Shown piece by piece: positions 36,248 through 45,167 of a stretch of DNA of 64,000 nt. The notes below the pieces were generated by a model. That model searched no databases, was not told the DNA's origin, and saw nothing but the letters and a program-made list of their open reading frames with translations. Origin of the DNA: Candidatus Scatomonas merdigallinarum (GTDB taxonomy: Bacteria > Bacillota > Clostridia > Lachnospirales > Lachnospiraceae); assembly GCA_018716305.1 (NCBI GenBank), contig DVKB01000009.1:1-64000 (forward strand), read 5' to 3'. The position numbers were made by a program, and so were the translations under genes. Every line of letters begins with the position of its first letter. The stretch's first letter is position 1.

Positions 36248-38140
36248 ATGAAAAAGAGATTTTTTACAGGCGCACTGGCAGTGCTCATGGGCATTGCCCT
36301 GTGCCAGCTCCCTGCGGACACAGTCGCGGAAGGCTGGGAGCCCCAGGAGAAAATTTTAACCAAGAGCAACTCGGGAAATCCCATGCTGGGATTTGACGAG
36401 AACGGAGATATTCTGTACGGCGGAGATCCCTCCATTATGGTGGACGGTGATACCGTGTACGCCTATGTGGGAAATGATGTGTCCACCGGCGAGTACTATA
36501 CCATGCCCCAGTGGATCTGCTACTCTTCCAAAGATCTGAAAGAGTGGAAGTATGAAAGCGTCATTATGACCATGCAGGATGTAAGCTGGAGAAATGATGA
36601 TGTATCCGCCTGGGCCAGCCAGGTGGCCAGAGTGGGAGATAAGTATTACTTCTTCTACTGCGCGGAAGGCAACGGAAGTGTGGGAGGAGGCAAATGCATC
36701 GGCGCGGCTATCTCTGACTCCCCCACGGGTCCCTTTACGGATATCGGACATCCTCTGGTGAGAAACATTGATACCCCCAACGGTCCCCACACCTGGGAGG
36801 ACATTGACCCCACCGTATGGGTGGAGGGCGATGACGTCTATGTAGGCTGGGGAAACAACCGTTTCTTCGTCTGCCAGGTAGAATGCGGGGATACCACCGT
36901 CACCATCAAGGATCAGGACGGCAATCCCAACAACCTTTCCGTGGGATATGAGAAAGGCAATGATATTGTCATCGGAAAGATGAACGGCATCGAGATTTTC
37001 AACGATCAGGATAAGTTTGAGGGACACAGCTTTACTGAGGCTCCCTGGTATTACAGGCAGAAAGACGAGAACGGAAACTATTACGGACCTTACTATATGT
37101 TCTTCGCCTGCGACTGGAGAGAGCAGATGGCTTACGCCACCACCGATGATCTGATGAGCAACGATTGGACCTTCGGAGGCATTATCATGGAACCCTCCGC
37201 TACCGCCAACACCAACCATATGGCAGTCTTTGATTTTGAGGGACAGACCTATTTCGTATACCATGACGGAAGCCTGCCCCACGGCAGCGGTTACCGCCGG
37301 GTAGCATGTATCGAAAAATTCGATATTAACGAGGACGGCACCATCGATCCCATCACCAAGACCGCGGTGGGACTGACAGGAACGGTCAGCACCATTACGG
37401 ATTCTACGGGAGCGTTTGTGGCCAACGAACCCTTTACCAATACCCTGAACGACGCGGATTATCCCATGACCGACTGGAGTACCTCCAGCCTGACAGCCAG
37501 AGGAAGCAAGCCCATTATTGTAGACTTCTTCCAGACCGGCACGGAGAAGGAGTGGGAGATCAATCCGGGCAAGGCGGATTCTGACAATGAAGCCTATGTC
37601 TCCATTGAGTCCAACAACAAACCCGGCCTTTACATGGCGGCCGGAAACCAGGCGGCGGACGGAACCATTCGGGTGGTACTGGCTCAGGATGCCGGCGGCA
37701 CAGAGGAAGAAGCAAACCGCATGACCTTCCGCACCCTGTACGGCATGAACGGAGAGGGCGTGACCTTTGAGAGCGTGCAGTATCCGGGATATTATATGAC
37801 CAGCCGGGACGGGGCTCTGTATCTGGAGCAGGATCCGGAGGCAGCTACCTTCTATGTATCTACAGATTCCTATGTGAGCATGGACGATGTGGATGTACAG
37901 AAGACCACCAGACTGTACACAGCAGGACAGGAACTGAACGACGATGACATCCGCATTCTGCTGCAGACCGGCAGCGGCGAGACAGAGACCGTAACAGAGT
38001 ACACCACTAACGCCGGTGAGATCGATATGAGCACCCCCGGAACCAAGGAACTGAAGGTTTCCTTTGAGTACAATGGGGAGACCATGGAAGCAGCGGTAAG
38101 GATCACAGTGGTTGACGCGGACTATCGCCAGAATCAGTAA
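36248..38140 (+). CDS. Secreted GH43 glycosidase with AbfB-like domain
   Basis: Secreted enzyme of 630 aa, the only one of the five surface genes without a C-terminal anchor. The signal peptide is about 1-27. The GH43 domain (about 31-381) shows YGGDPSIMVDG (catalytic Asp), DIDPTVWVEG (second Asp) and FTEAPWYY (general acid Glu). An AbfB-like beta-trefoil (about 381-540, with NNKPGLYMA and YPGYYMTSRDG) would bind arabinofuranose side chains, followed by a short Ig-like domain. AbfB modules support an arabinose-containing substrate. It begins 11 bases after the preceding stop. As a diffusible enzyme it may trim polymer at a distance from the cell; that is inference. Confidence 0.88.
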   Translation: MKKRFFTGALAVLMGIALCQLPADTVAEGWEPQEKILTKSNSGNPMLGFDENGDILYGGDPSIMVDGDTVYAYVGNDVSTGEYYTMPQWICYSSKDLKEWKYESVIMTMQDVSWRNDDVSAWASQVARVGDKYYFFYCAEGNGSVGGGKCIGAAISDSPTGPFTDIGHPLVRNIDTPNGPHTWEDIDPTVWVEGDDVYVGWGNNRFFVCQVECGDTTVTIKDQDGNPNNLSVGYEKGNDIVIGKMNGIEIFNDQDKFEGHSFTEAPWYYRQKDENGNYYGPYYMFFACDWREQMAYATTDDLMSNDWTFGGIIMEPSATANTNHMAVFDFEGQTYFVYHDGSLPHGSGYRRVACIEKFDINEDGTIDPITKTAVGLTGTVSTITDSTGAFVANEPFTNTLNDADYPMTDWSTSSLTARGSKPIIVDFFQTGTEKEWEINPGKADSDNEAYVSIESNNKPGLYMAAGNQAADGTIRVVLAQDAGGTEEEANRMTFRTLYGMNGEGVTFESVQYPGYYMTSRDGALYLEQDPEAATFYVSTDSYVSMDDVDVQKTTRLYTAGQELNDDDIRILLQTGSGETETVTEYTTNAGEIDMSTPGTKELKVSFEYNGETMEAAVRITVVDADYRQNQ

Positions 38141-38161
38141 TAAGGAAAGGAAGAAACGAAT

Positions 38162-40897
38162 ATGAAAAGAAAAAGTTTTATATCAGGTCTTCTGGCTGGC
38201 GCTCTGGTTCTGACTTCTGTGATTATTCCCGGGGCAAAGCCGGTGCAGGCGGAAGAGTATGACCTGACCGAAGGTCTGGTTGCCTCTTATTCCTTTGATA
38301 AGGAGGATCTGACAGACAGCGTGGGCGGAGCCGATGCTTCCGCCATTGTCACAGGCCTGGGAGCCTACAGCGGAACTTTGGAATATGTAGAGGGACAGAG
38401 CGGAAAAGGAATTCAGCTGGGAGATTACGGACTGAAGCTGAACCGGGAAAATCTGGGAGAGAACTTTACGGTTTCTCTGTGGATTAAGCCGGACGGCAAC
38501 ATTCTGGCAGACCAGAGTACTCTGTTTCTGGGCTGGCACAGCCCGGAGAAGTGGCTGGCCGTGGCAGGAGAGCAGTCGAACAGTACCTTATACAGATTCT
38601 GGGGAAATGGAAACGGCTTTTCCTGGACCGGGCTGGGAACCCAGAATATTACCCCGGACGGCTGGCATCAGCTGACCCTCACCGGGGACAGCAGTACAGT
38701 AAAGGCCTATCTGGACGGTGAGCAGTGGGGAACCGGAGACAGCAACGCTCCCCTGGTTGGAGACAACCAGGATATTTACGTGGGCGTCACCTACTGGGAT
38801 GTGGAATTTACCGGCGCTGTGGACGAGGTAAAGGTTTATGACCGCACCTTAAGCGAAGGGGAAGTCTACCGCCTTTATGATCCGGAGACTCCCGCTGAAG
38901 AGCTTCTGGAAAGAGACGGCATCACTGTAACGGAATCCATGAATATGGTCCTGGGAAGAACCCAGCAGATCGAACTGTCCATGAATCAGATCGCGGCGGA
39001 TTCCAACCCGGAGATTACCTTTGAGAGCGCTGACCCGAAAGTGGCTGAAGTATCCGAGGACGGCCTGGTAACAGCGGCGGGAGCCGGAGAGACGCAGATC
39101 ACTGTTTCTGTGACACTGGGAGACACAACGGTAAAGGCAATTACAAACGTTTCCGTTACCGGATCCCTGGATGAAACTCTGGTTGCCTCCTATGATTTTG
39201 AGGGCAGCCTGGAGAACGGCGTGGAAGGAGGCGCGGACGCCTCCATGCTGGTAACCGGTCTGAATTCCTACGTTGGCCAGGCGGCGTATGACCAGGGAAG
39301 AGACGGCCAGGCTGTACGTCTGGGGGACTACGGACTGAAGCTGAACCTGAACGATCTGGGCACCGAATATACGGTATCCATGTGGGTCAGATCCGATGAA
39401 CCCCTGGCGGGAAATCAGGTCATGCTGTTTATGGGATATCACGACCCGGAAAATTGGCTGGCCATTTCCGGAGATTCCGGCGATAAACTGAAATTCTGGG
39501 CCAACGGCGGCATCGGCCAGTGGGTGACTCTGGCCAGCCCGGTGGTGCCCAGCGCCCAGTGGCATCAGATTACCGTAACCGGCACAGAGGGATCCACAAC
39601 TCTCTATCTGGACGGAATTACCATGGGAACCTCCAACAGTAACGATCCTCTGGATGGAGCCAACGCGGACATTTACCTGGGCGTCAATTTCTGGGATCCG
39701 GAATACGAAGGACTCATGGACGATGTAAAAGTTTATAATATTGCCATGTCAGAGGAAGAAGTCCAGGCGCAGGCGCTGGAGGAATTCCAGACAGCCCTTG
39801 AGACGAAACTCAGCGGCGCGCTGGAGAGAGAGGATCTGATAGGAACCAATGCCAGCGGGGATGAAATCAAATATGATATGGAACTGCCGGAGACAGCGGA
39901 CGGACTGAAGCTTACCTGGTCCAGCAGCAATCCGGAAGTGATCGCGGCGGATGGAACCATTACAGGTCCCGATGAGGAGACAGAAGTTACGCTGACCGGA
40001 ACTGCGGCCTACGGCGCGCTGTCCGCGGAGATTTCCTTCACCTACACGGTGGTTCCCCTGGAACGGGGAGCTCTGGATGAACTGATCCAGGAGGCGAAAG
40101 CCATCGATACCTCTCTTCTGACCGCCGTGTCAAAAGAGAGACTGGAGAACGCGATTACAGCGGCAGAGGAAGCCAATTCCTTTACGAAAGTGGAAAAGGC
40201 TCAGGTGAACCTGCAGTTTGTAATGGACAATCTGGACTATATGGACGAGGCTGTAAATCCCTTCCAGTATCTGGCGGATCCCGCGGCTGAAGTCCGGCTG
40301 AAAGCCGGAGAAACCATGGAACTGTTTACGGTACCGGAAGCCATCCGCGACTATGTAACGGTAACCTATTCCTCGGAGAATGATCAGGTTGCGTCTTACG
40401 CGGATGGTACCGTGACAGCCGCGGCAGAGGGAAAAGTCATTGTGACTGCCACAGTGACCTCCAACTATGACGGGTTTAAGATGGAATACTCCACAGCCGT
40501 GGAGGTGACAGGAAGCGGTGAGCCTACGACTGAACCGACCCAGGAACCTACCGGCGAGCCCACACAGGAACCCACCGGTGAGCCCACGGAAGAACCTACC
40601 GGTGAACCGACTCAGGAACCCACCGGCGAGCCCACGGAAGAACCTACCGGTGAACCGACTCAGGAGCCTACCGGAGAGCCCACACAGGAGCCTACCGGAA
40701 CCCAGAAACCTTCCGGCAGCGTGACACCGGGCGGCGGACAGAAACCCACCGGTTCCGGCCAGGGTTCTGCTCAGGGCGGCCATGCCGCTAATACCGGAGA
40801 TTCCGCCAATCTGCTGCTGCCTGCTGTGACAGCGGCTGCGGCGTCAGCCCTTCTGGCGGGAGCTCTGGCAGCAAAACGAAGAAGAAAACGTTCCTGA
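38162..40897 (+). CDS. Cell-surface LamG/Ig/FIVAR protein without catalytic domain
   Basis: Secreted anchored protein of 911 aa with no recognisable glycosidase. Order: signal peptide 1-29; LamG 37-240; Big_2 248-334; LamG 338-535; Ig-like 540-631; FIVAR 634-696; Big_2 699-783; about seven GEPTQEPT-type 8-residue repeats; HAANTGD, hydrophobic helix and basic KRRRKRS end. Its LamG modules carry the same LGDYGLKLN core as the GH43 protein two genes upstream. It is the last gene of a three-gene operon and is followed by a terminator. A role as substrate-binding or adhesive surface partner of the GH43 enzymes is inferred. Confidence 0.85.
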   Translation: MKRKSFISGLLAGALVLTSVIIPGAKPVQAEEYDLTEGLVASYSFDKEDLTDSVGGADASAIVTGLGAYSGTLEYVEGQSGKGIQLGDYGLKLNRENLGENFTVSLWIKPDGNILADQSTLFLGWHSPEKWLAVAGEQSNSTLYRFWGNGNGFSWTGLGTQNITPDGWHQLTLTGDSSTVKAYLDGEQWGTGDSNAPLVGDNQDIYVGVTYWDVEFTGAVDEVKVYDRTLSEGEVYRLYDPETPAEELLERDGITVTESMNMVLGRTQQIELSMNQIAADSNPEITFESADPKVAEVSEDGLVTAAGAGETQITVSVTLGDTTVKAITNVSVTGSLDETLVASYDFEGSLENGVEGGADASMLVTGLNSYVGQAAYDQGRDGQAVRLGDYGLKLNLNDLGTEYTVSMWVRSDEPLAGNQVMLFMGYHDPENWLAISGDSGDKLKFWANGGIGQWVTLASPVVPSAQWHQITVTGTEGSTTLYLDGITMGTSNSNDPLDGANADIYLGVNFWDPEYEGLMDDVKVYNIAMSEEEVQAQALEEFQTALETKLSGALEREDLIGTNASGDEIKYDMELPETADGLKLTWSSSNPEVIAADGTITGPDEETEVTLTGTAAYGALSAEISFTYTVVPLERGALDELIQEAKAIDTSLLTAVSKERLENAITAAEEANSFTKVEKAQVNLQFVMDNLDYMDEAVNPFQYLADPAAEVRLKAGETMELFTVPEAIRDYVTVTYSSENDQVASYADGTVTAAAEGKVIVTATVTSNYDGFKMEYSTAVEVTGSGEPTTEPTQEPTGEPTQEPTGEPTEEPTGEPTQEPTGEPTEEPTGEPTQEPTGEPTQEPTGTQKPSGSVTPGGGQKPTGSGQGSAQGGHAANTGDSANLLLPAVTAAAASALLAGALAAKRRRKRS

Positions 40898-40923
40898 TCT
40901 GAGTAAGAACAGGAGAATCATGG

Positions 40924-40955
40924 GAGGAAGACTGCTTCGGCGGTCTTCCTCTTGT
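40924..40955 (+). terminator. Terminator of the LamG/GH43 operon
   Basis: Twelve-bp stem GAGGAAGACTGC with GCGGTCTTCCTC (one G-T pair) around a TTCG tetraloop, then TTGTGATTT. Confidence 0.8.
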
Positions 40956-40985
40956 GATTTCCGGATGTCGGGTCCTGTCTTTTTC

Positions 40986-41015
40986 TTGACAATCCTGTAA
41001 ATGATGCTATATACT
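40986..41015 (+). promoter_or_regulatory. Promoter of the nucleoside ABC transporter operon
   Basis: Consensus TTGACA at 40986-40991, then TATATA at 41008-41013 (16-base spacer) or TATACT at 41010-41015 (18-base spacer). Predicted transcription starts near 41021, giving a 135-base leader. Confidence 0.8.
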
Positions 41016-41052
41016 TAGCACATAAAATGAAGCAGTGCCGCGGCAAAGGATT

Positions 41053-41089
41053 CACGTCAGACCGTAAAATACAGGTCATGACGTGTTTT
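41053..41089 (+). promoter_or_regulatory. Leader hairpin, candidate attenuator of the transporter operon
   Basis: CACGTCAGACC (41053-41063) pairs with GGTCATGACGTG (41074-41085), leaving a single bulged T, and is followed by TTTTGTTGTT. It lies between the promoter and the first gene, so read-through must be needed for expression. The 30 bases before it do not match a purine riboswitch. The controlling ligand or factor is unknown. Confidence 0.5.
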
Positions 41090-41155
41090 GTTGTTGCGTG
41101 ACGCGGATTTTTATATACTCTTACAATCACCAATATATAAAGATGGAGGTTTACG

Positions 41156-42442
41156 ATGAAAAAGAAAGTACTCAGTTTTGCCCTGGCAGGCCTTATGGCT
41201 CTGGGACTGTTCGGATGCGGCGGCGAGGGCGGTTCTGCTTCCGGCTCCAACGGCGGCGCGGAGGGAGAGGCCAACAGCGATATCAAAGTGGGAGTGATCC
41301 TTCTGGGAGATGACGCGGAGTCCTATACGGCGGCGCACATTCAGGGCATTGAGGAGGCGGTTTCCAATCTGGGACTGTCTGAGGACAAGAACATCATCTG
41401 GAAATACAATGTTCCCGAGGAGCAGGAATGCTATGAGGCGGCTGTGGACCTGGTAGCTTCCGGCTGTGATCTGGTGATTTCCAACAGCTACGGCCATCAG
41501 ACCTTTATGGTGCAGGCTGCCGCAGAGTATCCGGATGTGCAGTTCGTATCTATGACCGGCGATTTCGCTGCCATCTGCGGCCTGGACAATATGAAGAATG
41601 CGTTTACCAATATTTATGAGGCGCGGTATGTATCCGGCGTAGTTGCGGGACTGAAGCTGCAGGAGCTGGTGGAGACCGGAGAACTGACTCAGGAGAAGCA
41701 TCCCGAAAGCTTTGACGGGGAAGGCAACATTAAAGTAGGATATGTAGGCGCCTACAATTACGCGGAGGTGGTTTCCGGCTATACCGCTTTCTTCCTGGGA
41801 ATCCGCAGCGTGATGCCCAATGTGGTTATGGAAGTGAATTATACCAACTCCTGGTTTGATATTGATAAAGAGGGCGCGGCGGCAGAGGCTCTGATTGCCA
41901 ACGGCTGCGTAATCATCGGACAGCACGCGGACTCTACCGGAGCTCCCGCGGCCACCGAGAAAGAGTATCAGGCTGGCAAGCTGTGCTTCTCCGTAGGCTA
42001 CAATGTGGACATGCAGGAGGCGGCTCCGGACACCGCTCTGACTTCCGCCACCAACAACTGGGGCGTATACTATACCTATGCCATTGAGACGGTCATGAAC
42101 GGCGGGCAGATCGACACCGACTGGGCCAAGGGCTACGCGGACGGCGCTGTGGGCATTACGGAACTGAGCCCCGCCTGCGCGGAGGGAACTGCCGAGTATG
42201 TGGAGGAAGTGGAGAATCAGCTTCGCGACGGCACGCTTCATGTGTTTGATACATCCAAGTATACGGTGGACGGACAGCAGGTCACCAGCGATATGATTGA
42301 TCTCAGCTATATGGATACCTATGAAGGCGAGACCAAGGAAGCCATCCAGGATGGATATTTCGCGGAGTCTACCCTTCGCAGCGCGCCGTATTTCGCTGAA
42401 AGAATTGACGGCATCACCGAGGACGCTCCCCCGGCGGAATAA
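41156..42442 (+). CDS. BMP family substrate-binding lipoprotein
   Basis: Extracytoplasmic lipoprotein (428 aa) of the BMP/Med family (PnrA-like), which binds nucleosides for an ABC importer. The lipobox is LFGC with Cys21, followed by a Gly/Ser-rich tether. The BMP fold is recognised by KVGVILLGDDAESYTAAHIQG, SNSYGHQTFMVQAA, YVGAYNYAEVVSGYTAF and IIGQHADSTGA. It is the first gene of a four-gene operon (binding protein, ATPase, two permeases). A partial terminator after it probably raises its level relative to the membrane parts. Purine nucleosides are the likely ligand by family; vitamins or sugars cannot be excluded. Confidence 0.92.
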   Translation: MKKKVLSFALAGLMALGLFGCGGEGGSASGSNGGAEGEANSDIKVGVILLGDDAESYTAAHIQGIEEAVSNLGLSEDKNIIWKYNVPEEQECYEAAVDLVASGCDLVISNSYGHQTFMVQAAAEYPDVQFVSMTGDFAAICGLDNMKNAFTNIYEARYVSGVVAGLKLQELVETGELTQEKHPESFDGEGNIKVGYVGAYNYAEVVSGYTAFFLGIRSVMPNVVMEVNYTNSWFDIDKEGAAAEALIANGCVIIGQHADSTGAPAATEKEYQAGKLCFSVGYNVDMQEAAPDTALTSATNNWGVYYTYAIETVMNGGQIDTDWAKGYADGAVGITELSPACAEGTAEYVEEVENQLRDGTLHVFDTSKYTVDGQQVTSDMIDLSYMDTYEGETKEAIQDGYFAESTLRSAPYFAERIDGITEDAPPAE

Positions 42443-42453
42443 AGAAAAGAGAC

Positions 42454-42485
42454 AGAGGGAAGCTCAGAAGGCTTCCCTCTTCTTA
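42454..42485 (+). terminator. Partial terminator between binding protein and ATPase genes
   Basis: Perfect 10-bp stem AGAGGGAAGC (42454-42463) with GCTTCCCTCT (42471-42480), then TCTTAAT. The weak T-run and the continuing operon suggest partial termination, a common way to overproduce the binding protein. Confidence 0.65.
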
Positions 42486-42532
42486 ATAGAAAACCGAGAC
42501 AAAAGAAAATGAGGGAAAGGAGGCCTGTTCCC

Positions 42533-44062
42533 ATGGAAAATGCCATTGAACTGAGACATGTGACCAAGACATTTGGGAGAGTGACGGCTAACAGGGATGT
42601 CTCCCTGGAGCTTAAGAAAGGCGAGATCCTGTCGCTGCTGGGCGAAAACGGAAGCGGAAAGACAACTCTGATGAACATGATCGCCGGCATCTATTATCCG
42701 GATGAAGGAGAAATTTTTGTAAACGGACGCCGGGTGGAGATCCGTTCCCCAAAAGACGCTTACAATCTGGGAATCGCTATGATCCATCAGCATTTTAAAC
42801 TGGTGGACGTGTTTACGGCTCTGGAAAATATCGCTCTGGGACTGGACAAAAAGGAAAAATATGACCTGGCGGCTATCCGGAAGAGGGCCGGGGAGATCTG
42901 TGAAAAATATCGCTTTGATCTGGATCTGAATCAGAAGGTATATGAGATGAGCGTCTCCCAGAAACAGACGCTGGAGATCGTTAAGGCTCTGTTCCGGGGA
43001 GCTGATATTCTGATCCTGGACGAGCCTACGGCGGTGCTGACGCCCCAGGAGACAGAGAAACTTTTTGATGTGCTGCGGAATATGCGAAAGGACAGCAAAT
43101 CTGTGGTGCTGATTACCCACAAGCTTCATGAGGTGCTGGAGATCTCCAACCGGGTGGCGATTCTCCGGAAGGGAGAGTATGTGGGTACGGTGGAGACAAA
43201 GGATGCCACAGAGAGCCTGCTGACAGAGATGATGGTGGGGCAGAAGGTGGAGCTGAATATTCACCGGTCACAGCCGGAGAATCCCAGAAAACGTCTGGAG
43301 ATCCGCGGCCTTACGGTTTACAGCCGGGAGGGCGTGAAGGTGCTGGATGATATTTCCTTCGACGTGTACAGCGGCGAGATCCTGGGCATTGCCGGAGTTT
43401 CCGGAAACGGCCAGAAGGAGCTGCTGGAGGCTATCGCGGGCCTGCAGGGCACAGCGGAGAACAGCAGCATTACTTTTTACGGGGATGACGCGAAGATGCA
43501 GCTCATCGGCATGACTCCCAGAAAGATCCGGGACGCGGGCATTCACCTCTCCTTTGTGCCGGAGGATCGGCTGGGCATGGGCCTGGTGGGTTCCATGGGC
43601 ATGATCGACAATATGATGCTGAAAAGCTATGACAGCGGAAAATCCTTCCTGGCAGACCGGAAAGGCCCCAGGGAGCTGGCGGAAAAGGTGAAGGAAGAGC
43701 TGGGGGTGGTGACGCCGGGGGTCAATACCCCTGTGTCCCGGCTTTCCGGCGGAAATGTGCAGAAGGTGCTGGTGGGCCGGGAGATCGCGGCGGATCCCAT
43801 TGTGCTGATGACCGCCTACGCCGTCCGGGGACTGGATATCCATACCTCCTACACCATTTACCATCTGCTGAATGAACAGAAAGAAAAAGGCGTGGCAGTG
43901 ATCTATGTGGGAGAGGATCTGGATGTGCTGCTGGATCTCTGCGACCGGATTTTTGTCCTCTGCGGCGGTAAGGGAAACGGCATGCTGGACGGCAGAACCG
44001 CTACCAAAGAGCAGGTAGGACTTCTTATGACCAATCTGAAAAACGGAGGTGGGGAATCATGA
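42533..44062 (+). CDS. Nucleoside ABC transporter, duplicated ATP-binding subunit
   Basis: Cytoplasmic ATPase (509 aa) with two tandem ABC domains, as in the RbsA/YufO type. Domain 1 has Walker A GENGSGKTT (37-45), signature MSVSQKQTLEI and Walker B ILILDEPTAVL. Domain 2 is degenerate, as is normal for the group: GVSGNGQKEL at Walker A and LSGGNVQKVL as signature. Its Walker B region reads VLMTAYAVRGLDI, where relatives keep a PTRGLD core, so the Pro-Thr pair is lost. The start is ATG 42533 behind AAAGGAGG; an in-frame ATG at 42509 lies ahead of this site. It overlaps the first permease by 4 bases. Confidence 0.93.
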   Translation: MENAIELRHVTKTFGRVTANRDVSLELKKGEILSLLGENGSGKTTLMNMIAGIYYPDEGEIFVNGRRVEIRSPKDAYNLGIAMIHQHFKLVDVFTALENIALGLDKKEKYDLAAIRKRAGEICEKYRFDLDLNQKVYEMSVSQKQTLEIVKALFRGADILILDEPTAVLTPQETEKLFDVLRNMRKDSKSVVLITHKLHEVLEISNRVAILRKGEYVGTVETKDATESLLTEMMVGQKVELNIHRSQPENPRKRLEIRGLTVYSREGVKVLDDISFDVYSGEILGIAGVSGNGQKELLEAIAGLQGTAENSSITFYGDDAKMQLIGMTPRKIRDAGIHLSFVPEDRLGMGLVGSMGMIDNMMLKSYDSGKSFLADRKGPRELAEKVKEELGVVTPGVNTPVSRLSGGNVQKVLVGREIAADPIVLMTAYAVRGLDIHTSYTIYHLLNEQKEKGVAVIYVGEDLDVLLDLCDRIFVLCGGKGNGMLDGRTATKEQVGLLMTNLKNGGGES

Positions 44063-45165
44063 GCGTGGAGAGAACCCAGGGGCAGGAGCCCTTTGTCCGC
44101 ATTGTAAAGCGGGACGGCGCTCCCTTTAAAAGTAAAGTGCTGGCCCGGGCGCTGGCCATTGTGCTGGCGCTGGTCATCGACGCGGTATTCATTTTTGCGG
44201 TGACGGGTCTGAATCCCCTATCTGTCTACGGAGTTATGTTTCAGGGAACCTTTGCCAACGGCATCCGTTTTTCCTGGGCTATGCGGGATCTGGTGACCCT
44301 GCTGTGCATCGGCATCGCACTGGCGCCGGCTTTTAAGATGCGGTTCTGGAACATCGGCGCGGAAGGGCAGGTGCTGGTGGGAGGCCTTGCCACGGCCTTG
44401 GTGATGGTGGCCTGCGGCAATACCCTGCCTACTCCGGTTCTGTTTCTGGTAATGTTTGTGACCAGTATTCTGGCGGGGGCTGTATGGGGCTTTGTGCCCG
44501 CTTTCTTCCGGGCCAGATGGGGAACCAACGAGACCCTGTTTACTCTGATGATGAACTATGTGGCCACCAGTATTGTGGCCTGTGTGGTAAATATTCTCCG
44601 GGGGGACGCCTCCAGTCTGGGCAAGCTGAATATGGGCACCCAGGCCGGCTGGTTTCCGGCCTTTCTGGGACAGCGGTACAACATCAACATCCTGGTGGTG
44701 GCGGTGCTGACCGTGGCGATGTTCCTGTATCTGAAATATTCCAAGCACGGCTATGAGATCAGCGTGGTGGGCGAGTCGGAGAATACCGCCCGTTACGCCG
44801 GCATTAACGTGCGCTGGGTGCGGGTCCGGACCATGCTGATCTCCGGAGCCATCTGCGGCCTGGCCGGATTCCTTATTGTAGCCGGAAGAGACCAGACGAT
44901 CTCCACCAATACGGCGGGAGGGCAGGGCTTTACCGCCATCATTGTGGCCTGGCTGGCAAAATTCAATACCTTCTATATGGCGTTGATTTCTTTCCTGCTG
45001 GTATTTCTTTCCAGAGGAGCGGCGGAGATCGCTTCCGCCTACAGCCTGAATGATTACGCCTCGGATATCATCACCGGCGTGATTCTGTTCTGTATCCTGG
45101 GCAGTGAATTCTTTATTAACTTTAAGATGATCTTCCGGGGCAAGAGCCAGAAGGAGGTGAAGTAA
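44059..45165 (+). CDS. Nucleoside ABC transporter permease 1
   Basis: Integral membrane permease of the BPD_transp_2 family (368 aa), partner of the upstream BMP protein and ATPase. About eight to ten hydrophobic helices are seen. The permease coupling region is FKMRFWNIGAEGQVLVGG near residues 93-110, and the GESENTARYAGINV cytoplasmic loop follows later. The start ATG overlaps the ATPase stop (ATGA), and the next permease begins 2 bases after this stop, giving tight translational coupling. Confidence 0.93.
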   Translation: MSVERTQGQEPFVRIVKRDGAPFKSKVLARALAIVLALVIDAVFIFAVTGLNPLSVYGVMFQGTFANGIRFSWAMRDLVTLLCIGIALAPAFKMRFWNIGAEGQVLVGGLATALVMVACGNTLPTPVLFLVMFVTSILAGAVWGFVPAFFRARWGTNETLFTLMMNYVATSIVACVVNILRGDASSLGKLNMGTQAGWFPAFLGQRYNINILVVAVLTVAMFLYLKYSKHGYEISVVGESENTARYAGINVRWVRVRTMLISGAICGLAGFLIVAGRDQTISTNTAGGQGFTAIIVAWLAKFNTFYMALISFLLVFLSRGAAEIASAYSLNDYASDIITGVILFCILGSEFFINFKMIFRGKSQKEVK

Positions 45166-45167
45166 GT

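Noticed and set aside
40986..41155. Purine riboswitch before the BMP transporter
   Set aside because: The conserved purine-aptamer loop sequences and three-way junction are missing; only an attenuator-like hairpin is supported.
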